Source: Pedobacter puniceum
GTDB taxonomy: Bacteria > Bacteroidota > Bacteroidia > Sphingobacteriales > Sphingobacteriaceae
Reading direction: 5' to 3'
Assembly (NCBI RefSeq): GCF_009674685.1
Contig: NZ_WKJI01000001.1
Location: 682,001 to 746,000, forward strand
Length of the DNA: 64,000 nucleotides
Part shown: piece after piece, positions 8,661-16,302 of the stretch
Layout of the letters: each line of letters begins with the position of its first letter
Position numbering within the stretch: position 1 is the first letter of the stretch
Position numbers and translations under genes: made by a program
Notes under the pieces: model-generated
Seen by the model: only the letters and a program-made list of their open reading frames with translations
Told to the model about the DNA's origin: nothing
Databases searched by the model: none

Positions 8661-10040
8661 ATGCAGAAGTTCAAAATTGATAAATATCTACCTAGTTTTT
8701 TAAAAAACTCGCACACCTATGCAGTCGTTGTTACAGATTTAGAAGGTTTTTATACCTATGTTAACCCTTACTTCGCAGAAAAATTTTCTTTCATTACGAA
8801 TTACTTTATTGGTCTACATTCATTTTTAACGATATATCCAAAAGATCATGAAGCTTGTACTCAGGCTGTGCGTCAGTGTTTTACTTGCCCAAATGATATT
8901 ATAAAAGTCTCTTTAAGAAAGCCAGAAAATGTTTTAAGTGAATTTTACTGGACTTCTTGGGAGTTCTCTTTAATGAAAGATGAAAACCAAGATATTTTAG
9001 GAGTACTTTGCGTTGGGCATGATATTACAGAAACAGAGCTAGCTAGTAAAAGAGCCTTAGAATTTTCACAAAAAGTAGAAACCATTTTAGATAAAATGAG
9101 TGATGGGTTTATTCAGCTAGATCAAGAGCTTAAGCTTTTAAAAATAAATAAAGTTGCCCGAGATATTTTTTATCCTAACCATACTAAAATTATAGGTAAT
9201 GATATTTTAGATACCATAAATAAAAATTTGTCTATTAGATATTCAGCGTATTTTCAAGAAGCTTTAGATACTCATGTCTCTATTTCTTTTGAAGATTTTC
9301 ATGAGCAAACTAATCATTGGCTTAATTTAGTTGTACATCCATCATCAGAGGGTTTAAGTATTTTTATAAGAGATATATCTCAAGAAAAGAAAAGCCAAAT
9401 AGAGTTAAGTAAGTCTGAGTATAAACTTAAAGCTATATTAGATAGCACTACAGATAGTAACATCCTAATTAATCCTGAAATGAAAATTATCAGTTTTAAT
9501 AAACCTGCTTTAAAGGATTTTAGCTCTTATTACAAAGGCGAACTTAAAGAGGAAATAGATGTTAGGGAAGTACTAGCCAGCCAAAATAAAAAGTTTTTTG
9601 ATGTTTATTTTCCTTTGGCATTAAAAGGTGAAAAACATACTATAGAAATAGAAAAGGAGATAGATGGCCAAAAGCAATGGTTTGAAGTATCTTATTTACC
9701 AGTTTATAATTCTACCGCTCAATTGATAGGCGTCTCAAAAAACACCAGAAATATTACTAACAGAAAGTTAGAAGAAATAAAAATTGTTAAACAAAATGAA
9801 GCTTTTAGGTCTATCGCTTGGCAACAATCTCATGAGTTAAGAAGACCAGTTGTTAATTTATTAAGCCTTTGTGATTTATTGATAAAAGATAGAGACGAAA
9901 AAGAAGAGGTTAAAGATTTTTATTTAGATAGCATTTTAAAAAGCACACAAGAGTTAGATGAAATTATCAAAGCGATTATTCTATTGGCTAGTGAAAATGA
10001 GTTTATGAATAATCAAGAAAATAGGTCTAATTTATCATAA
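8661..10040 (+). CDS. PAS-domain sensor protein with H-box but no ATPase domain
   Basis: No signal peptide or membrane segment is evident, so it is probably cytoplasmic. Three PAS-like domains can be followed: ~18-120 (YAVVVTDLEGFYTYVN, ending GHDITETE), ~130-245 and ~255-365 (GVSKNTRNITNRK). At ~385-400 an H-box-like segment (IAWQQSHELRRPVVNLLSL) resembles the phospho-acceptor helix of histidine kinases, with His followed by ELRRP instead of the usual ELRTP. The protein then ends about 55 residues later after a helical hairpin. The N, G1 and G2 boxes of a HATPase domain are absent, and no continuing frame follows the stop. It may act as a phosphotransfer or dimerisation partner. It lies between two pectin operons and could be their signalling protein, but that is only context. 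Confidence 0.7.
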   Translation: MQKFKIDKYLPSFLKNSHTYAVVVTDLEGFYTYVNPYFAEKFSFITNYFIGLHSFLTIYPKDHEACTQAVRQCFTCPNDIIKVSLRKPENVLSEFYWTSWEFSLMKDENQDILGVLCVGHDITETELASKRALEFSQKVETILDKMSDGFIQLDQELKLLKINKVARDIFYPNHTKIIGNDILDTINKNLSIRYSAYFQEALDTHVSISFEDFHEQTNHWLNLVVHPSSEGLSIFIRDISQEKKSQIELSKSEYKLKAILDSTTDSNILINPEMKIISFNKPALKDFSSYYKGELKEEIDVREVLASQNKKFFDVYFPLALKGEKHTIEIEKEIDGQKQWFEVSYLPVYNSTAQLIGVSKNTRNITNRKLEEIKIVKQNEAFRSIAWQQSHELRRPVVNLLSLCDLLIKDRDEKEEVKDFYLDSILKSTQELDEIIKAIILLASENEFMNNQENRSNLS

Positions 10041-10101
10041 GAATCAAATCTTAAAGCTTTGATTAAAGTCTCATATATTTTTTATTTAGGGCAATAAAAG
10101 C

Positions 10102-10168
10102 TTGATAATATCCTACATTTTTTAGTGAAAATTATACAGAAAACAAGTGCTTGTAACATCTACATTTG
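10102..10168 (+). promoter_or_regulatory. Putative pectin-regulon operator and promoter, copy 3
   Basis: Box 1 TTGATAATATCCTACA (10102-10117) is identical over 16 bp to copy 1. Box 2 is GTGAAAAT (10125-10132), and the -7 element TACATTTG is at 10161-10168, with the same 59-bp offset. Unlike the other copies it is not directly in front of a gene: the transcript it predicts would start near 10175 and run into two terminator-like hairpins. Confidence 0.55.
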
Positions 10169-10174
10169 CTTTAT

Positions 10175-10306
10175 GTTTATTATCATTCAATAGTAAACAT
10201 AAAATAATGTTTTGTACTGTATGATTTTTTCATTTTTTAAAGTGCTAAATACAAAACATTTATACAAATAATTTTCTTAGTCGAGTGGTTTCACTAAGAA
10301 TTTTTT
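10175..10306 (+). ncRNA. Candidate small RNA or attenuated leader
   Basis: A transcript from the promoter-like element at 10161-10168 would end at a terminator-like hairpin (TTCTTAGT / ACTAAGAA plus six T, 10274-10306). No convincing ORF lies inside. It is either an independent small RNA of ~130 nt or an abortive leader upstream of the 10662 operon. The call rests only on promoter and terminator motifs. Confidence 0.3.
10274..10306 (+). terminator. Terminator-like hairpin 1 in a gene-free region
   Basis: 8-bp stem TTCTTAGT / ACTAAGAA, 11-nt loop, then TTTTTT. No coding gene precedes it within 230 bp. Confidence 0.55.
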
Positions 10307-10335
10307 AACTCATATTTTAGGTATATTGGTTGGCT

Positions 10336-10376
10336 TAAAAAGAGGAGAACTGCCCATCAGTTTCTCCTCTTTTTTG
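10336..10376 (+). terminator. Strong rho-independent terminator 2 in a gene-free region
   Basis: A stem of about 16 bp with one bulged base (AAAAGAGGAGAA-CTG / CAGTTTCTCCTCTTTT) followed by T residues, 30 bp after hairpin 1. Confidence 0.75.
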
Positions 10377-10497
10377 TATTAAATTATTATAAGTTCCATT
10401 TTTAGCTATCCCAAATGTAACTTTATAAAATTGCTAATATGCCTTTCAATATAACATAAGTGGCTTTTTTATTGATTTTAGAAGCTTTTAACTACTA

Positions 10498-10564
10498 ATG
10501 GTAAAATTGTATAAGACATAGAGAAAATGCTACAAAAATAACAGTCCTTTAACCATTAAATTTG
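10498..10564 (+). promoter_or_regulatory. Putative pectin-regulon operator and promoter, copy 4
   Basis: Box 1 ATGGTAAAATTGTATA (10498-10513) keeps all the positions invariant in the other copies. Box 2 GAGAAAAT (10521-10528) is a perfect GnGAAAAT. The -7 element TAAATTTG is at 10557-10564, 59 bp from the start of box 1. It is the best candidate promoter for the long operon starting at 10662, giving a leader of about 90 nt. Confidence 0.55.
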
Positions 10565-10661
10565 TAATGAAATGTACCAATTTATACAGGTAAGGCCTAA
10601 TTTAAGCTTAAATGATTAATTTGCTTAATGAATGTTTTTACCTCTTGTAAATTGAACCTAA

Positions 10662-13600
10662 ATGACAATTACTTTGCTTAAAAAAATACTTCAATCTGGT
10701 GTAAAAAATAATATCTTAAAGCCTTGTTTTTTAAGTGTTTATTTGTTTTTTGCATTGTTTCCATCATCAGTTGAAGCACAAAAAAAAGAAGCTCCAAAAT
10801 CTCCTGTTTATCTTCAAAAAGATGGTAAGCTTGCCTACACACCAGATGCTTTAGGTAATCGTATCCCTGATTATTCTTACAGTGGCTACCAAGCAGGTGA
10901 AAACGCTATTCCAAATGTTCCTGTGAAAGTTGTTGTGCCAACCATAGTAGGCGATGCAACCGCCACTATACAAGCAGCTATAGATGAAGTAGCTAAATTA
11001 CCTTTAGATAAAAATGGTTTCAGAGGTGCTGTACTCTTGCAAAAAGCTGTTTATCAAGTTTATGGAACTATCAAAATAAATGCTTCAGGTGTTGTTTTAA
11101 GAGGTAGCGGATTTCTAGAAAATGGTACTAGCATTTTGGGCAAAGGCACAAACAGAGAAATATTAATTCGGGTTTTAGGAAAACAAAATCAGGTAAAGCA
11201 AACACCTGTTTCTATTGTAGATGATTACGTACCTGTTAACGCCTTTCAGTTTAAGCTTGCCGATGTGAGCTCATTTAAAGTAGGAGATCAAATCCTGATC
11301 CATCGTCCATCTACACAAGAATGGATAGCTAAACTAAATACCGTAACCTTTGGTGGTGGTTTAAGTAGTTTAGGATGGAAGCCCGGTCAAAGAGATATTT
11401 TCTGGGATAGAAAAATTACTGCTATCAATGGTAATACCATCACCATTGATGCGCCTATTACTACAGCTTTAGATAAACAATTTGGGCAAGCCACTGTAGC
11501 CAAATACCAATGGGATGGCCGCATAACCAATATCGGAATAGAAAACCTGCAATTAGCATCAGATTACAATCAACTCAATAAAAAAGACGAAGATCATCGC
11601 TGGAATGCCATCAACATAGAAAATGCGGCCGATGTTTGGGTAAGACAAATCACTTTCAAGCATTTTGCTGGTTCTGCAGTTTATGTAAACCAACACAGTA
11701 AGCGTGTTACTGTAGAAGATTGTAAATCTTTAGCTCCTGTATCAGAAATTGGTGGCGAACGTAGGTATACTTTTTATACCAAAGGGCAACAAACCTTATT
11801 TCAAAGGCTTTATTCTGAATTTGGTTACCACGATTTTGCGGTAGGTTTTATGGCAGCTGGGCCAAATGCTTTTGTACAATGCCAAGCCATGAACCCTTAT
11901 AGCTTTAGTGGAGCAATAGACAGCTGGGCTTCAGGTTCTTTGTTTGATATCATGAATATAGACGGCCAAGCTTTAAGTTTTGCAAATAGAGGTCAAGATG
12001 GGCAAGGAGCAGGATGGACAGCCGCTAATAGCCTTTTTTGGCAATGTAGCGCTGCTAAAGTGTATAATGAGCAGGCACCAACAGCACAAAATTGGGCTTT
12101 TGGTACTTGGGCACAATTTGCTGGCGATGGTTTTTGGGATATGTCTAATGAGCATGTAAATCCAAGAAGTTTTTATTATGCACAGTTAGAAGACCGTTTA
12201 GGAAAATCGGCAACAGCCAGAAAATTTTTATTGCCAGTAGCATCAGAAGCATCTTCTAGTCCTTCTATAGAAACAGCTTTAGCATTAACGCAGCTAGCAG
12301 CAAAACCTGTTTTACAATTAAGTCAGTTTATTGATGATGCTGGCTCAAGAACACCTATAAATACCGATGCAAACGGAGCTAAAATTTTAAAGCCTATTAT
12401 CGCTAAAGAAAATCTTAAAGCTGGCGATATGAAGTTGAAAAACGGTTTTATCATTTATAAAGACAAGGTTGTTACAGGTGCCAAGCAAGATATACAATGG
12501 TGGTCTGGCAGTGCTAGACCATTCGCTTTAGATAAAATGCGTCCACATATTACCCGTTTTGTACCTGGCGAAATTGGTAATGGTTTAACCGATGATTTAG
12601 AAGAACTTACCACAAGCATGCAACAAAAAAATGTGGTTGCAATGGATCATAACTACGGTTTATGGTACGAGCGTAGGAGGGATGACCACCAGCGTGTAAG
12701 AAGAATGGATGCTGAAGTTTGGCCGCCTTTTTACGAGCAACCTTTTGCCCGCAGCGGCCAAGGTATCGCCTGGGATGGCTTAAGTAAATACGATTTAACT
12801 ACGTTTAACAAATGGTATTGGGGTAGGTTACAGCAGTTTGCCAACCTTGCTGATGAAAAAGGTCTTGTGCTTTTACATCAAAATTATTTTCAGCACAATA
12901 TTCTAGAAGCTGGGGCACATTATGCAGATTTTCCTTGGCGACCAGCAAATAATATCAATGATACAGGTTTTCCAGAGCCTGTACCTTATGCAGGCGATAA
13001 ACGCATTTTCATGGCAGAGCAGTTTTACGATGCTAATCATCCCGTAAAGAGGGCTTTGCACCGTAATTATATCCGCCAATGCTTAGAAAATTTTAAAGAT
13101 AATTCATCAGTTATACAACTTACTAGTGCAGAGTATACTGGGCCAACGCATTTTGTAGCTTTTTGGTTAGATGTAATTAAAGAATGGGAATTAGAAACAG
13201 GTAAAAAACCTATCATTGGTTTAAGTGCTACTAAAGATGTACAAGACGAGATTTTAGCAGACCCCGAGCGTTCTAAATATGTTGATGTTATTGATATCAG
13301 ATATTGGTTTTACCAAGAAAACGGTGTGGCTTATGCACCAAAAGGCGGACAAAATTTAGCGCCAAGGCAGCATGCTCGTTTAACTAAAGTTGGTAAATCT
13401 TCTTTTGAGCAGGTTTATAGGGCTGTGGCCGAGTATCGTTCTAAATATCCAGATAAAGCGGTTATCTATAATGCAGGTAATTACGATAGAATGGGTTGGG
13501 CAGTATTCATGGCTGGCGGGTCTCTGGCAGATTTGCCTCTTATTGCTGATGTGAATTTTTTAAGAGACGCTGCAAGCATGAAACCGCAGCCACAATCGCA

Positions 13601-13814
13601 AAAAGGCGTTTATACTTTGGCGAATGCATCATCGGCTATTGTTTACCAAAATAATCAAGCAGAGGTAAAACTAGGAAACGGTACTTATGTGCTCAGCTAC
13701 ATCAGTCCACAAAGTGGTAAAGTTGTAAAGCAAAGCACTATAAAAATTAATAATAAAGCCATCAAAACAGAAGATTTAAAAAGTGATGTGGTGGTTTGGA
13801 TAAAGAAAAAATAG
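10662..13814 (+). CDS. Large secreted beta-helix plus TIM-barrel-like protein (DUF6298-like), probable glycan-active
   Basis: A long N-terminal region ends in a signal-type segment (VYLFFALFPSSVEAQ). Residues ~85-560 look like a pectate-lyase-superfamily right-handed beta-helix: IQAAIDEVAKLP, GVVLRGSGF, then repeated short strands with VRQITFKHFAGSAVYV. From ~600 a second domain begins (WWSGSARPFALDKMRPHITRFVPGE) with MDHNYGLWYERRRDD, LVLLHQNYFQHN and VIQLTSAEYTGP. It reads as a TIM-barrel glycosidase-like fold with possible acid residues, and ends in a small beta module. From memory this resembles Bacteroidota proteins annotated with DUF6298; no activity is assigned here. It opens the 23-kb operon, six bases before a GH140 gene, suggesting attack on an RG-II fragment. 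No T9SS domain, so likely periplasmic. Confidence 0.65.
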   Translation: MTITLLKKILQSGVKNNILKPCFLSVYLFFALFPSSVEAQKKEAPKSPVYLQKDGKLAYTPDALGNRIPDYSYSGYQAGENAIPNVPVKVVVPTIVGDATATIQAAIDEVAKLPLDKNGFRGAVLLQKAVYQVYGTIKINASGVVLRGSGFLENGTSILGKGTNREILIRVLGKQNQVKQTPVSIVDDYVPVNAFQFKLADVSSFKVGDQILIHRPSTQEWIAKLNTVTFGGGLSSLGWKPGQRDIFWDRKITAINGNTITIDAPITTALDKQFGQATVAKYQWDGRITNIGIENLQLASDYNQLNKKDEDHRWNAINIENAADVWVRQITFKHFAGSAVYVNQHSKRVTVEDCKSLAPVSEIGGERRYTFYTKGQQTLFQRLYSEFGYHDFAVGFMAAGPNAFVQCQAMNPYSFSGAIDSWASGSLFDIMNIDGQALSFANRGQDGQGAGWTAANSLFWQCSAAKVYNEQAPTAQNWAFGTWAQFAGDGFWDMSNEHVNPRSFYYAQLEDRLGKSATARKFLLPVASEASSSPSIETALALTQLAAKPVLQLSQFIDDAGSRTPINTDANGAKILKPIIAKENLKAGDMKLKNGFIIYKDKVVTGAKQDIQWWSGSARPFALDKMRPHITRFVPGEIGNGLTDDLEELTTSMQQKNVVAMDHNYGLWYERRRDDHQRVRRMDAEVWPPFYEQPFARSGQGIAWDGLSKYDLTTFNKWYWGRLQQFANLADEKGLVLLHQNYFQHNILEAGAHYADFPWRPANNINDTGFPEPVPYAGDKRIFMAEQFYDANHPVKRALHRNYIRQCLENFKDNSSVIQLTSAEYTGPTHFVAFWLDVIKEWELETGKKPIIGLSATKDVQDEILADPERSKYVDVIDIRYWFYQENGVAYAPKGGQNLAPRQHARLTKVGKSSFEQVYRAVAEYRSKYPDKAVIYNAGNYDRMGWAVFMAGGSLADLPLIADVNFLRDAASMKPQPQSQKGVYTLANASSAIVYQNNQAEVKLGNGTYVLSYISPQSGKVVKQSTIKINNKAIKTEDLKSDVVVWIKKK

Positions 13815-13820
13815 ATAAAG

Positions 13821-15215
13821 ATGAAGAGAATCATAAACATTGTTTTTTTGATAGCGATAGCATTTACTGCATGTCAAACTACTGAAGAGTATCATGGAGT
13901 GCAATTGCTTAAAATATCAGAAAACAAGAGGTATTTAATGACAGAGGATGGAGAACCTTTCTTCTGGTTGGGGGATACCGGATGGTTATTATTCAATAAA
14001 CTAAACAGGGCAGAGGCAGAAACTTATCTTGAAGACCGCAAGCAAAAAGGCTTTAATGTGGTACAAGCTATGGTTTTACATACCGTTCCTTCGGTAAATG
14101 TTTACGGAGACTCTTCTTTAATAAACGCAAATGTTGCTACGCAAGATACCACAGCAGGAAACAACCCGCAAGATTCTTTGGCTTATGATTATTGGGATCA
14201 TCTAGATTTTATCATCGATAAAGCTAGCGAAAAAGGTATTTACATGGCTTTAGTGCCTGTTTGGGGTACTAATGTTAAAGATGGAAAGGTTAGCGTAGCA
14301 CAAGCAGAACAATACGCTAAATTTTTAGCTAAGCGATACAAAGACCGCAACAATATTATTTGGTTAAACGGCGGCGATATCAAAGGCAGTGATTCTTTAG
14401 CTGTATGGAAGAAAATAGGTGAAACTTTAAGAACTCATGACGATAGGCATTTGATAACTTTTCATCCGAGAGGCAGAACGGCTTCATCAGACTGGTTTCA
14501 TAAAGAAAGCTGGTTAGATTTTAATATGGTACAATCTGGCCATAGAAGGTACGACCAAGATACTTCAAAAAAAGAAGTGAAGCATTACGGCGAAGACAAC
14601 TGGAAGTTTATGGAAGCCGATTTAAAATTAAGTCCACTTAAACCAACTATAGATGGAGAACCTTCATACGAGGGCATCCCGCAAGGTCTACATGATACTT
14701 TAGAACCACGTTGGACAGATGCTGATGTTCGCAGATACGGCTACTGGTCGGTTTTTGCTGGTGCTTTTGGGTATACTTATGGGCATAACTCGGTGATGCA
14801 AATGCATCAAAAAACAGATTCTACAAGCGCTTATGGCTCAAAAGAATTATGGAGTCAAGCTATTAATGCACCAGGAGCTAAGCATATGGTTCATTTAAAA
14901 AATCTAATGCTGTCTAAACCTTATTTCAATCGTATTCCAGATCAAAGCTTAATTGCAGAAAACGGTGAAAAATATAACCGATTGATAGCTACCAGAGCCG
15001 ATGATTATGCCATGATTTATACCTATACGGGTAGAAATATGAAAATCAATATGGGTAAAATTAAAGGTGATGAGGTGAAAGTTTCTTGGTTTAACCCACG
15101 CGATGGTAAATACAAAGAAGAAGCTAAAGTAGAAAATAAAGGTGTAAAGGAGTTTAACCCACCGGGCGATGTTAAAGAAGGGAATGATTGGGTGTTGGTT
15201 TTGGAGAGCTTTTAA
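13821..15215 (+). CDS. GH140-family (DUF4038) lipoprotein, probable apiosidase
   Basis: A lipobox (IAFTAC, Cys ~18) predicts a lipoprotein. The catalytic domain starts with RYLMTEDGEPFFWLGDTGWLLF, the hallmark DUF4038 opening, continues through KGFNVVQAM, YWDHLDFIIDKASEKGIYMALVPVWG and IIWLNGGDIKGSD, and has IDGEPSYEGIP, with the Glu of GEPSYE a likely catalytic residue. The last ~90 residues form the small beta-sandwich usual for the family (putative collagen-binding domain type). Characterised GH140 enzymes hydrolyse the apiosyl linkage that ties RG-II side chains to the galacturonan backbone. The 464-residue length is normal. Its presence is the strongest single pointer to RG-II as substrate. 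Six bases separate it from the preceding gene. Confidence 0.85.
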   Translation: MKRIINIVFLIAIAFTACQTTEEYHGVQLLKISENKRYLMTEDGEPFFWLGDTGWLLFNKLNRAEAETYLEDRKQKGFNVVQAMVLHTVPSVNVYGDSSLINANVATQDTTAGNNPQDSLAYDYWDHLDFIIDKASEKGIYMALVPVWGTNVKDGKVSVAQAEQYAKFLAKRYKDRNNIIWLNGGDIKGSDSLAVWKKIGETLRTHDDRHLITFHPRGRTASSDWFHKESWLDFNMVQSGHRRYDQDTSKKEVKHYGEDNWKFMEADLKLSPLKPTIDGEPSYEGIPQGLHDTLEPRWTDADVRRYGYWSVFAGAFGYTYGHNSVMQMHQKTDSTSAYGSKELWSQAINAPGAKHMVHLKNLMLSKPYFNRIPDQSLIAENGEKYNRLIATRADDYAMIYTYTGRNMKINMGKIKGDEVKVSWFNPRDGKYKEEAKVENKGVKEFNPPGDVKEGNDWVLVLESF

Positions 15216-15316
15216 GAGTAGAAAGTATAAAGTACAAAGTAGAAAGTATAAAGTACTGATTATAAAGTAGAAAGAACTGGGTAAAGAGAGTAATAGATAG
15301 TAAATAAGAATAAACA
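15216..15316 (+). repeat. AAAGTAGAAAGTATAAAGTAC low-complexity tract
   Basis: The 101-bp gap holds repeated AGTAGAAAGTA / TAAAGTAC words. The same words reappear at 33670-33760 and 34460-34530, so this is a dispersed intergenic repeat type of this genome. No terminator is visible, so the operon probably reads through. Confidence 0.6.
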
Positions 15317-16301
15317 ATGCAAAGAATTAATCATATAAGGAAATTAAACAAGCAAGCATGGCAATTCTTCTCCTTTAGAGAGGGATTTAGGCTGATGTTT
15401 CTTTTTTTCTTAGCGATGTTTTTTTCTTCATGCAACCCAAATGTTTACATGTTTACTTCTTTTCATGAGCCAGCAACAGATGGCTTAAGATTGCTTTATA
15501 GTAAAGACGCCTACCATTGGGAAGATTTAAATCAGGTTTTCTTAAAGCCAGAGATAGGTTCCCAAAAAGTAATGAGAGACCCATCTATTGTACAAGGTCC
15601 AGATGGGGTTTACCATTTAGTATGGACAAGCAGCTGGAAAGGCGATAAAGGCTTCGGCTATGCCAGTTCTAAAGATTTAATGAATTGGTCGGCACAGCAA
15701 TTTATTCCAGTAATGCAGCATGAAGCAACCACTGTAAATGTTTGGGCGCCAGAGTTGTTTTATGATGATGAGGAAAAGCAATTTATCATTATCTGGGCTT
15801 CTACCATTCCTTATCGCTTTGAAAAAGGAATAGAGGAAGAGCAGAACAACCACCGTATGTATTACACTACCACTAAGGATTTTAAAACTTTTACGCCTAC
15901 AAAATTATTTATAGACCCCGGTTTTAGTGTCATAGATGCTGTAATTGTGAAAAGGGCTCAACAAGATTATGTTTTGGTTTTGAAAGATAACACTCGGCCA
16001 AACCGAAACATGAAAGTAGCTTTTGCTAAGCATCCTTTAGGGCCATATAACCAAGTTTCTGATGCCTTTACGCCTCATTTAAACAGAAGGTCCATCGGTA
16101 GTAAAAGTAGCTAACAACTGGCTTATCTATTACGACTCTTACGGAGATAAAAAATATGCCGCAGTAAGTACCCAAGATTTCAGAAGCTTTAAAAATATCA
16201 ATACAGAAATTAAACTGCCTGAAGGGCACAAACACGGAACTATTTTTAAAGCCAAAGCAAAACATCTGAAGGCCATCATCAATAAAGCCGAAAAAAATTA
16301 A
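15317..16301 (+). pseudogene. GH43-like glycosidase lipoprotein, frameshifted before the catalytic acid
   Basis: The first frame (15317-16114) gives a lipobox (MFFSSC), VMRDPSIV (catalytic-base Asp), VWAPELFYD and a second Asp in DPGFSVIDAVIV, typical of a five-bladed GH43 propeller. It then breaks off at HLNRRSIGSKSS. In the +1 frame the homology continues without loss: TEGPSVVKVANNW, with EGP carrying the expected acid Glu, through to a stop at 16301, two bases before the next ATG. Removing one A from TTTAAAC at about 16078-16083 restores a ~328-residue protein. As it stands, the short product lacks the catalytic acid and the last blades. GH43 enzymes mostly remove arabinofuranose or xylose. 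This may be a true mutation or a base-calling error in an A-run. Confidence 0.8.
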
Positions 16302-16302
16302 T

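Noticed and set aside
16078-16114. Programmed frameshift in GH43
   Set aside because: No slippery heptamer plus pseudoknot pattern was evident, and such regulation is not known for this family; mutation or sequencing error is simpler.
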